Below are positions 1 to 4,998 of a DNA stretch of 5,167 nucleotides, piece after piece. Source of the DNA: DASZZY01 sp036260395 (GTDB taxonomy: Bacteria > Actinomycetota > UBA4738 > CALAEC01). Where the stretch lies: contig DASZZY010000195.1 in NCBI GenBank assembly GCA_036260395.1, forward strand, positions 1 through 5,167. Reading direction: 5' to 3'. A program made the translations under genes and the position numbers. Position 1 is the first letter of the stretch; the number at the start of each line of letters is the position of its first letter. The notes beneath the pieces are model-generated. The model searched no databases. It had not been told where the DNA came from and saw only the letters and a list, made by a program, of their open reading frames with translations.

Positions 1-14
1 CCCAACCCGCGGTG

Positions 15-44
15 TTTCACTTGAGCCACCGCGTCTGATAGCAT
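15..44 (+). promoter_or_regulatory. Candidate promoter upstream of ftsE
   Basis: A TAGCAT box at 39-44 fits the actinobacterial -10 form TAnnnT and recurs before the M23 gene at 1670-1675. TTTCAC at 15-20 could be a weak -35 with an 18-nt spacer. Transcription from about position 51 would give a leader of roughly 30 nt. No good Shine-Dalgarno lies before the ATG at 83 (only AGAG at 77-80, too close). The upstream gene, commonly prfB in actinobacteria, lies outside the window, so read-through from it is equally possible. Confidence 0.35.
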
Positions 45-82
45 GCCGGCGGTTCCGTGCCCCCAACCTTCCCAACAGAGCC

Positions 83-769
83 ATGATCAAGACCGAACAC
101 GTCACCAAGGTCTACAAGGACTCGGTCGTCGCCCTCGAGGACGTCTCGATCGAGGTCAGCAAGAGCGAGTTCGTCTTCGTGGTGGGCCCCTCGGGGTCTG
201 GCAAGTCGACGTTCATCCGGCTCCTGCTCAAGGAGGAGGAGCCCACGCGCGGCAACATCTTCGTGGCGGGGAAGAACATCGCCAACCTCTCGCCGTGGAA
301 GGTTCCGTTCCTGCGCCGGAACATCGGGACGGTGTTCCAGGACTTCAAGCTGCTCCCGGACAAGACGGTGTTCGAGAACGTGGCCTTCGCCCTCGAGGTG
401 ATCGGCAAGCCCAGGAACGTGGTCGAGCGACGGGTCCCAGAGATCCTGGAGCTGGTGGGACTGGGGGACAAGCTCAACAACTACCCCGAGGAGCTGTCCG
501 GCGGGGAGCAGCAGCGGGTGTCGATCGCCCGGGCCTTCGTGAACCGGCCGCTCATCCTGCTGGCGGACGAGCCGACGGGGAACCTGGACCCGTCGACCTC
601 GGTCGAGATCATGAAGCTGCTGGACAGGATCAACCGCACCGGGACCACGGTCATCATGGCCACCCACGACAACGCCATCGTCGACGCCATGCGCCGGCGG
701 GTCATCGAGCTGGAGAAGGGACAGGTCATCCGGGACCAGGCCCGAGGGGTGTACGGCTATGGGGCGTAG
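83..769 (+). CDS. ftsE: FtsE, cell-division ABC transporter ATP-binding protein
   Basis: This is the cytoplasmic ATPase of the FtsEX complex, which couples ATP hydrolysis to activation of septal peptidoglycan hydrolases rather than to transport. The 228-residue product has every ABC motif in order: Walker A GPSGSGKST (35-43), Q-loop Q86 in VFQDFKLL, signature LSGGEQQR (138-145), Walker B ILLADEP with catalytic E163, D-loop NLD (167-169) and H-loop H195. The Q-loop context and the length, close to the usual 220-230, fit FtsE better than a generic LolD/MacB ATPase, and the adjacent ftsX settles it. ATG 83 is chosen because MIKTEHVTKVY matches the usual FtsE N-terminus; the frame stays open upstream to the window edge but that part looks non-coding. 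The stop codon lies inside the start of ftsX, indicating translational coupling. Confidence 0.97.
   Translation: MIKTEHVTKVYKDSVVALEDVSIEVSKSEFVFVVGPSGSGKSTFIRLLLKEEEPTRGNIFVAGKNIANLSPWKVPFLRRNIGTVFQDFKLLPDKTVFENVAFALEVIGKPRNVVERRVPEILELVGLGDKLNNYPEELSGGEQQRVSIARAFVNRPLILLADEPTGNLDPSTSVEIMKLLDRINRTGTTVIMATHDNAIVDAMRRRVIELEKGQVIRDQARGVYGYGA
744..749 (+). promoter_or_regulatory. Ribosome binding site of ftsX
   Basis: GAGGGG lies 9 nt before the ATG at 759, inside the last codons of ftsE. It supports ATG 759 as the ftsX start and coupled translation of the pair. Confidence 0.5.
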
Positions 770-1640
770 GTTCGGGTACTTCTTCCGCGAGACCGCGATG
801 GCCCTGCGGCGCAACGCGCTCGTCACGTTCGCGGCGATCTCCACGGTCTTCATCTCGCTGTTCCTGCTGGGCGGCTCGCTCCTCGTCGAGCGGCAGGTCC
901 GGCTCATGACCGGCGAGTGGGCCTCGAAGGTGGAGGTCTCCGTGTTCCTCCGCGAGGACGCGTCCCAGGCCGAGATCGACGCGCTGGGCCAGAAGATCCA
1001 CGGGATCCCGGAGGTCCAGGAGGTCTACTTCGAGACCAAGCAGGAGGCCTGGGACAACTTCCAGGAGCTGTTCCGGGACTCGCCAGCCCTGGTCGACAAC
1101 GTCGATCCGCAGGCCCTCCCGGAGTCCTACCGGATCAAGCTGACCGACCCATCGAAGTTCGAGGTCATCCGGGCCCGGCTGGCGGGAGAGCCCGCCGTGT
1201 CCGAGGTCAAGGACGAGCAGGCCGTCCTCAAGAAGCTCCTGGCCGTGACCAGCGTCCTCCGGACCGGCGTGCTGGCAGTGGCGGCCATCATGCTGCTGTC
1301 CGCGGCGGGCCTGATCGGGAACACGGTGCGGATGGCCGTGTTCGCCCGGCGCAAGGAGATCGCGATCATGAAGCTGGTGGGCGCCACGAACTGGTTCATC
1401 CGGGTCCCGTTCCTCATCGAGGGGATGGTCGAGGGGCTCCTCGGCGGCGTGATCGCCGTCATGGCCATCTTCGCGATGAAGTTCGCGTTCATCGACCCGC
1501 TCAGGGGCCAGGTCGGCTTCGTGCACGCGTGGATCGACACGCCGGAGATCCTGTTCACGGTGCCGATCCTTATCGGGGCCGGGGTCGTCATGGCTGCTGT
1601 GGCCAGCCTCCTGGCGATGCGCCGGTTCCTCGAGGTCTGA
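759..1640 (+). CDS. ftsX: FtsX, cell-division membrane protein
   Basis: This is the membrane partner of FtsE; its large external loop binds and activates a peptidoglycan hydrolase at the division site. The 293-residue protein shows the standard four-helix FtsX topology. There is a short basic cytoplasmic N-terminus (RRFGYFFRETAMALRRN), TM1 at about 20-42, an extracellular domain at about 43-169 rich in charged residues, and TM2 at about 170-190. The conserved cytoplasmic stretch RRKEIAIMKLVGATNWFIR (197-215) is followed by TM3 at about 222-244 and TM4 at about 263-286, ending RRFLEV. Length matches actinobacterial FtsX (about 300). ATG 759 overlaps ftsE by 11 nt and has a GAGGGG ribosome site, so the two genes are one transcription unit. 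The external loop faces the same compartment as the secreted hydrolase encoded next. Confidence 0.96.
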   Translation: MGRRFGYFFRETAMALRRNALVTFAAISTVFISLFLLGGSLLVERQVRLMTGEWASKVEVSVFLREDASQAEIDALGQKIHGIPEVQEVYFETKQEAWDNFQELFRDSPALVDNVDPQALPESYRIKLTDPSKFEVIRARLAGEPAVSEVKDEQAVLKKLLAVTSVLRTGVLAVAAIMLLSAAGLIGNTVRMAVFARRKEIAIMKLVGATNWFIRVPFLIEGMVEGLLGGVIAVMAIFAMKFAFIDPLRGQVGFVHAWIDTPEILFTVPILIGAGVVMAAVASLLAMRRFLEV

Positions 1641-1646
1641 CCGTCG

Positions 1647-1675
1647 TTGTCCCGACGCCGGCTGTCGGCTAGCAT
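1647..1675 (+). promoter_or_regulatory. Promoter of the M23 peptidase gene
   Basis: TTGTCC (1647-1652) and TAGCAT (1670-1675) are separated by exactly 17 nt. Each box matches its consensus (TTGACA, TATAAT) at four of six positions. Transcription would start near 1682, giving a leader of about 26 nt that includes the GTGAGG ribosome site. This is the best housekeeping-type promoter in the window. It suggests the hydrolase can be expressed independently of ftsEX. Confidence 0.6.
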
Positions 1676-1694
1676 GGCGTCTCCCCCCACGGCA

Positions 1695-1700
1695 GTGAGG
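1695..1700 (+). promoter_or_regulatory. Ribosome binding site of the M23 peptidase gene
   Basis: GTGAGG ends 7 nt before the ATG at 1708. It fixes that start codon, which also gives the protein a proper signal peptide. Confidence 0.6.
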
Positions 1701-1707
1701 TCGCTGC

Positions 1708-2910
1708 ATGCATAGGCGAGGGGTCGTCGCGGTGGTGAGCTTCCTGGCCCTCGTGGCCGGGGGGTCCGTCGAGGCCCACAAGGGGCCGCACAAGCGGCTG
1801 GAGGCGATCGAGTCCAAGATCGCCCGCACCGAGAACCTCATCGAGGAGGCCGAGGAGGAGCGGCAGGGGCTCCTCGACGAGCTCGGCGAGGCCGACCGCG
1901 ACCGCGAGGCCCTGGCGGAGGAGATCCAGGTCCTCAACGGCGACCTCGAGGAGGCGCGCGGCCGCCTGGCCGTGGTCCGGGCCCGGCTCGACGCGGCCCG
2001 GATGGCGCTCATCGAGACCACCGAAGAGCTCGAGGAGACCAGGGACCGGCTCCGCGACCAGCAGCGGACGCTCGACCAGCGGGCCGCCACCGCCTACAAG
2101 CTGGGGCCGGCGGTCTACCTCGACGTCCTGCTCGGCTCCGACGACTTCCGCTCGCTGGCCGACCGCTCCGCGTATCTCCAGAGCGTCCTGACGGTCGACT
2201 CCGACCTCGTCGTCGGGCTCGAGACCACCCGGTCGCTGGTCGCGGACCAGAAGGACACCGTGGCCGACGTCGAGGCGCAGCTCTCCGAGCAGTGGGACCG
2301 CGTCCACGCCGAGGTCGAGCGCATCGCCGCGCTGAAGGCCGAGCAGCAGGCCCTCCAGTCCGAGATCGAGCAGGAGATCTCCGTCCGCGAGGGGCTGCTC
2401 GAGGACATCGAGGAGACCAAGGCCGAGTACGAGGCCGCGGTCGCCGAGCTCCAAGCCCAGTCCGACCAGATACGGGCGGTCCTCCAGTCCGGCGGGTCCA
2501 GCGGCTCGGGCCAGGTCCCGAGCGGCGGCCAGCTGTTCTGGCCGACCGCCGGCTCGATCAGCTCCGGCTTCGGGTGGCGGACCCACCCGATCTTCGGCAC
2601 GCAGCGGTTCCACTCCGGGGTCGACATCGGCGGTGCCTGTGGCCAGCCGATCTGGGCCGCCGAGGACGGCCAGGTCATCTCCGCCGGGTACAACGGCGGG
2701 TACGGGAACGCGACCGTCATCGATCACGGCGGCGGCCTGGCCACGCTCTACGCGCACCAGTCGAGCTTCGCCGTGTCCTCCGGGCAGAGCGTCAGCAGGG
2801 GACAGACCATCGGGTACGTGGGCACCACCGGGTGGTCGACCGGATGCCACCTGCACTTCGAGGTGCGGGTCAACGGCAGCCCGGTGGACCCCGTGCCGTA
2901 CCTCACCTGA
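1708..2910 (+). CDS. Secreted coiled-coil M23 (LytM-type) peptidoglycan endopeptidase
   Basis: This is a predicted cell-wall hydrolase that cuts peptide cross-links. Residues 1-23 form a signal peptide: basic MHRR, a hydrophobic core, and likely cleavage after VEA. Residues about 29-126 and 169-260 are two coiled-coil arms joined by a tip (about 127-168, containing AYKLGPAVYLDVLLGSDDF) that resembles the helical-hairpin domain of PcsB, CwlO and EnvC, the domain by which such hydrolases engage FtsX. A Gly/Ser linker (261-274) leads to an M23 domain. Zinc ligands H302 and D306 (HSGVD) and H383, and catalytic H350 (YAH) and H381 (HLHFE), are all present, so it should be active, unlike EnvC, whose LytM domain is degenerate. 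The position right after ftsEX suggests, by inference, that it is their target. No gene symbol is safe; the mycobacterial FtsEX partner RipC is an NlpC/P60 enzyme instead. Confidence 0.9.
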   Translation: MHRRGVVAVVSFLALVAGGSVEAHKGPHKRLEAIESKIARTENLIEEAEEERQGLLDELGEADRDREALAEEIQVLNGDLEEARGRLAVVRARLDAARMALIETTEELEETRDRLRDQQRTLDQRAATAYKLGPAVYLDVLLGSDDFRSLADRSAYLQSVLTVDSDLVVGLETTRSLVADQKDTVADVEAQLSEQWDRVHAEVERIAALKAEQQALQSEIEQEISVREGLLEDIEETKAEYEAAVAELQAQSDQIRAVLQSGGSSGSGQVPSGGQLFWPTAGSISSGFGWRTHPIFGTQRFHSGVDIGGACGQPIWAAEDGQVISAGYNGGYGNATVIDHGGGLATLYAHQSSFAVSSGQSVSRGQTIGYVGTTGWSTGCHLHFEVRVNGSPVDPVPYLT

Positions 2911-2919
2911 GCGCCGCGG

Positions 2920-2925
2920 TACGCT
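2920..2925 (+). promoter_or_regulatory. -10 box for leaderless smpB transcription
   Basis: TACGCT (TAnnnT form) is followed by GGCCGGC and then the GTG start at 2933, so transcription would begin at or next to the first base of the start codon. No Shine-Dalgarno precedes the GTG, as expected for a leaderless mRNA. The same arrangement, 14 of 16 bases identical, stands before the gene at 4217. No convincing -35 is visible. Confidence 0.5.
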
Positions 2926-2932
2926 GGCCGGC

Positions 2933-3406
2933 GTGACCCCCGCCAAGGCCGACAGCGCCGTGGCCACGAACCGCCGGGCCCGCCGCGACTACGACATCCA
3001 GGAGACGTTCGAGGCCGGGATCGTCCTCACCGGCTCCGAGGTGAAGTCGCTGCGGACGGGCCGCGCCTCCCTCTCGGAGGCGTACGCCCGGGTCGCGGAG
3101 GGCGAGGTATGGCTGGAGAACCTCCACATCCCCCCCTATTCGCACGGCGACGCGCGCGGGTACGACCCTCGCCGCCCACGGAAGCTCCTGCTCCATCGCA
3201 AGGAGATCGAGCGGCTGGTCGGGAAGACGCAGGAGCGGGGGCTCACGCTGGTGCCGCTCCGCCTCTACTTCACCCGGGGCCTGGCCAAGCTCCAGGTCGG
3301 GTTGGGGCGCGGGAAGCGCGAGTACGAGAAGCGCCAGGCGGCGCTGGAGCGGATGCACCGCCGGGAGGCCGAGCGCGCGTTCTCGCGTCGCCAGCGCGGG
3401 GCGTAG
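2933..3406 (+). CDS. smpB: SmpB, tmRNA-binding protein
   Basis: SmpB binds the tRNA-like part of tmRNA and delivers it to ribosomes stalled on mRNAs lacking a stop codon, so that the nascent chain is tagged and the ribosome released. The 157-residue product has the family core: NRRARRDYDIQETFEAGIVL (13-32), then GSEVKSLRTGRASLSEAYA and ENLHIPPYSHG. The second half has LTLVPLRLYFTRGLAKLQVG and the lysine/arginine-rich GRGKREYEKR, followed by a basic C-terminal tail (MHRREAERAFSRRQRGA), which in the family is helical and enters the mRNA channel. Length is typical. GTG 2933 is chosen because it follows a -10 box at leaderless spacing and starts the conserved N-terminus; the reading frame also runs upstream inside the peptidase gene, but that is a shadow. 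Its RNA partner ssrA lies about 1.1 kb downstream. Confidence 0.96.
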   Translation: MTPAKADSAVATNRRARRDYDIQETFEAGIVLTGSEVKSLRTGRASLSEAYARVAEGEVWLENLHIPPYSHGDARGYDPRRPRKLLLHRKEIERLVGKTQERGLTLVPLRLYFTRGLAKLQVGLGRGKREYEKRQAALERMHRREAERAFSRRQRGA

Positions 3407-3410
3407 CCGG

Positions 3411-4193
3411 GTGGCGGACGCCTTCTACGTCCCGGACGGCGACCGGTTCGTCCCCACCGAGCTGACCCGGGGGCCGTGGAGCGCCGACGCCCAGCACGCC
3501 GGCCCCCCAGCCGCGCTGCTCGGCCGGGCCATCGAGGCGCTGGAGCCGGTGGGCGAGATGACGGTGGCCCGGTTCAGCATGGAGGTCCTCGGCCCGGTGC
3601 CGCTGCGGCCGCTGCGGGTATCGGCCGCCGTCGTGCGGCCGGGACGGCGGGTGCAGCTCGTGGAGGCGGCCCTGGTGGACGACGAGGACGAGATCGCGCT
3701 GGCAGCGGCGTGGCGCATCCGTCCGGCGGACGCTCCCGGCGGCCAGGTCGACCTCGACCCGCTGCCGCTGCCGGATCCCGAGGAGTCGCCGAAGCTGCCG
3801 CCGTGGACGCCGGGCTGGGACCCGAGCTACTTCACGGCGGTGGAGTAGCGGCTGGCCGGCGGCTCGCTGGTGGACCCGGGCCCGGCGGCGGTGTGGATGC
3901 GGGTCGGCGTCCCGATCGTCGTCGGGGAGCGCCTCTCTCCGCTGGACCGGCTGCTGGTGGTGGCCGACTCCGGCAACGGCATCAGCTGGGTGGTGGACAT
4001 GGGCGCGTACCTGTTCGTCAACACGGATCTCACCGTCCACCTGGTCCGGCCGCCGGCGGGGGAGTGGGTCTGCGTCGACGCCCGGACCCGTGTGGGGCCC
4101 CTCGGCATCGGGGTCTCCGAGAGCGTCCTGTGGGACGAGCGCGGCCGGTTCGGCTCGGGCGCTCAGAGCCTGCTCGTCGCGCCCCGGCCGTAG
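3411..4193 (+). pseudogene. Acyl-CoA thioesterase-like gene interrupted by one amber codon
   Basis: The gene starts with GTG 4 nt after smpB. Read through, it would encode about 260 residues of a double-hotdog thioesterase (TesB-like, 4HBT_3 type). The first half contains WSADAQHAGPPAALLGRAIE, the usual first-hotdog helix region. The second half contains ADSGNGISWVVD, NTDLTVHLVRPPAGEWVCVD and SESVLWDERG, typical of the second hotdog. TAG at 3846-3848 (codon 146) interrupts the frame between TAVE and RLAGG. As I recall the family, this place reads E-W-R, so a single TGG-to-TAG change explains it. The frame then stays open and conserved for 114 codons to TAG 4191-4193, with no frameshift. This is either a very recent nonsense mutation, a sequencing or assembly error, or a read-through codon. 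TAG also ends ftsE and smpB here, which argues against a reassigned code. The substrate is unknown. Confidence 0.8.
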
Positions 4194-4203
4194 CGCCGTC
4201 ACG

Positions 4204-4209
4204 TAGGAT
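4204..4209 (+). promoter_or_regulatory. -10 box for leaderless transcription of the gene at 4217
   Basis: TAGGAT is followed by GGCCGGC and then GTG at 4217, the same spacing and nearly the same sequence as before smpB. Transcription would start at or beside the GTG. An in-frame ATG (4208-4210) overlaps the box and would add three residues if it were the real start, but it has no ribosome site. Confidence 0.5.
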
Positions 4210-4216
4210 GGCCGGC

Positions 4217-4492
4217 GTGTCGACGTTCGAGGAGCTAGACCGGCTATCGACGCAGGAGCTGCGGGACCGCGCGTTCGGCGTGGCCAGGCGGCGCCTCGAT
4301 GTCGCGTTCTTCTGGAACCTGCTCGAGGCGGCCCCCGCCGTCGAGGCGGCCGCGGGGCGGAGGGACGAGGCCGAGCAGGACATCATGAGCCTCTCCGAGC
4401 GGGTCGCCGACGTCGTCAACCCCGACAGCGAGGAGGAAGCCGACGCCTTCCGGCCGCTGTACATCGAGTACCTGGTCGAGCACGAGCACTGA
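4217..4492 (+). CDS. Small acidic conserved-type protein of unknown function
   Basis: This 91-residue protein is one I cannot assign to a named family. It starts STFEELDRLSTQELRDRAF and is rich in acidic residues and alanine. It looks wholly helical: an N-terminal helix at about 4-25, a central part with FFWNLLEAAPAVEAAAG (about 31-47), an acidic segment DEAEQDIMSLSERVADVV, and a C-terminal FRPLYIEYLVEHEH. There is no signal peptide, membrane segment, cysteine or metal site. I have the impression that similar small FW-L-containing proteins occur near smpB in actinobacteria, but I cannot verify this. GTG 4217 is favoured by the leaderless promoter layout; ATG 4208 is the alternative. The gene is intact, uses G/C-ending codons like its neighbours, and ends 40 nt before ssrA, so the ssrA promoter lies directly behind its stop. 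Coding status is likely; function is unknown. Confidence 0.75.
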   Translation: MSTFEELDRLSTQELRDRAFGVARRRLDVAFFWNLLEAAPAVEAAAGRRDEAEQDIMSLSERVADVVNPDSEEEADAFRPLYIEYLVEHEH

Positions 4493-4509
4493 GGGCGGAC
4501 ACGGTTTCG

Positions 4510-4515
4510 TATACT
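4510..4515 (+). promoter_or_regulatory. -10 box of ssrA
   Basis: TATACT differs from TATAAT at one position and ends 17 nt before the mature tmRNA 5' end. Transcription would start around 4522, leaving a leader of about 11 nt for RNase P to remove, as is usual for tmRNA. No clear -35 box is present at 16-18 nt upstream, where the stop codon of the preceding gene lies. Confidence 0.5.
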
Positions 4516-4532
4516 TGATGCAGAACCGAATA

Positions 4533-4876
4533 GGGGCTGATCTGGTTTCGATCCGGGTGGTTGCCACCCGGGGGAAGCGGGCCGAGGTCCCCGGAGTCCT
4601 CGTTAAAGAGCCGGGAACCAAACAAGCGCCAATCCTGTTGCGCTCGCTGCCTAATTAGGTAGCCGTCCGCCGAGGTTCGCCTGTGGTCTCGGGTCGGGCG
4701 TCACTAACAGGCTCACCAGGCGGGGTGCGCCTCGGGCCCCGCCTGGGAAACCGAACCGAGGCTGGTCCGGCGGTCCTCCGCCTGTGGGAGCCGCCGGACG
4801 AGAATCACCACAGGCTGCGCCCGGAGAAGACCCGGATGGTCGCTCGGAGACGCGGGTTCGATTCCCGCCAGCTCCA
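4533..4876 (+). ncRNA. ssrA: tmRNA (transfer-messenger RNA)
   Basis: tmRNA acts with SmpB to rescue stalled ribosomes, first as an alanine tRNA and then as a message for a degradation tag. The 5' end GGGGCTG (4533-4539) pairs with CAGCTCC (4869-4875, one G-U), with discriminator A4876. CCA is not encoded (AGAG follows). The T-arm is GCGGG/CCCGC around the loop TTCGATT (4852-4868). A perfect 8-bp hairpin sits at 4553-4571. Pseudoknot 1 pairs CGAGG 4583-4587 with CCTCG 4598-4602, and CCCGG 4590-4594 with CCGGG 4611-4615. The tag frame follows, with its TAA at the apex of a hairpin (4646-4663). PK2 includes GCCTGT/ACAGGC (4679-4684, 4707-4712). PK3 has a 10-bp stem (4716-4725, 4737-4746) plus CCTCGG/CCGAGG (4730-4735, 4756-4761). 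PK4 has a 9-bp stem (4765-4773, 4791-4799) plus CCTGTGG/CCACAGG (4781-4787, 4808-4814). At 344 nt it is one-piece and apparently intact. Confidence 0.97.
4628..4654 (+). other. tmRNA tag reading frame (ANPVALAA)
   Basis: GCC AAT CCT GTT GCG CTC GCT GCC TAA encodes ANPVALAA, ending in the ALAA degron recognised by ClpXP-type proteases. The resume codon GCC at 4628 is chosen for two reasons. The preceding AACCAAACAAGC closely matches the context I recall before the resume codon in Mycobacterium tuberculosis tmRNA, and it lies 12 nt after pseudoknot 1, the usual distance. Starting at GGG 4613 would give a longer tag (GNQTS added) but would place the resume codon inside pseudoknot 1. Eight encoded residues is short compared with ten in E. 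coli. Confidence 0.8.
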
Positions 4877-4914
4877 AGAGCGCTCAGGCCTGCGTCTGAG
4901 CGTTGTTGGAGCTG
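4869..4914 (+). terminator. Long hairpin covering the tmRNA 3' end, possible terminator
   Basis: The core stem CGCTCAG/CTGAGCG (4881-4887 with 4896-4902) has an 8-nt loop and extends by G-U and A-U to 4879-4904. After one G-G mismatch the pairing continues for nine more base pairs: CAGCTCCAA (4869-4877) with TTGGAGCTG (4906-4914). In total 18 of 19 positions pair. There is no T-run, only TTGTT inside the 3' arm, so rho-independent termination is uncertain. The lower stem uses the same bases as the tmRNA acceptor stem, so the two folds exclude each other. Confidence 0.45.
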
Positions 4915-4995
4915 ATCAGAGGGCTCGAACCACCCTGACGCCGCCGCTGCTCGCAGCAGGCAGCGCGCCGCCGCCGCTGAGGCTCTAGCAGCCCC
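4907..4995 (-). repeat. tmRNA-end-like sequences in inverted orientation
   Basis: Read on the minus strand, this 89-nt stretch begins GGGGCTG (4995-4989) and ends CAGCTCC followed by A (4914-4907), the same acceptor halves as the tmRNA. It also carries GGTTCGAGCC, which resembles a T-loop, shortly before the 3' half. The interior is GC-rich low-complexity sequence with no usable D-arm or anticodon arm, and the T-stem has a mismatch plus three extra bases before the acceptor. It is therefore not a functional tRNA. It may be a decayed inverted duplication of ssrA ends, or chance in GC-rich DNA. It fills the gap between ssrA and the convergent ligD-like gene. Confidence 0.35.
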
Positions 4996-4998
4996 AGA

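Noticed and set aside
1..82. End of an upstream gene such as prfB in the window start
   Set aside because: None of the three plus frames gives a recognisable release-factor C-terminus; the stretch looks intergenic.
726..2090. Long minus-strand open frame (454 codons) across ftsX and the peptidase gene; similar long minus frames at 17-907, 1669-2967 and 3270-4202
   Set aside because: They lie opposite well-supported genes, have low-complexity Arg/Pro/His/Asp-rich translations, and arise from GC bias in third codon positions.
3870..4193. Separate 107-codon gene for the second half of the thioesterase
   Set aside because: It is in the same frame as the first half, has no ribosome site or promoter, and matches the second hotdog of one protein; treated as part of the interrupted gene.
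4613..4627. GGG at 4613 as the tmRNA resume codon (tag starting GNQTS)
   Set aside because: The GGG is part of pseudoknot 1, and GCC 4628 has the actinobacterial context and the expected spacing after the pseudoknot.
4683..4988. Plus-strand open frame of 101 codons
   Set aside because: It lies inside and just after the tmRNA, whose structure accounts for the sequence; no ribosome site or recognisable protein.
4907..4995. A functional tRNA gene on the minus strand, suggested by acceptor halves and a T-loop-like sequence
   Set aside because: No D-arm or anticodon arm can be formed, T8 is missing, the T-stem has a mismatch, and three extra bases separate it from the acceptor.
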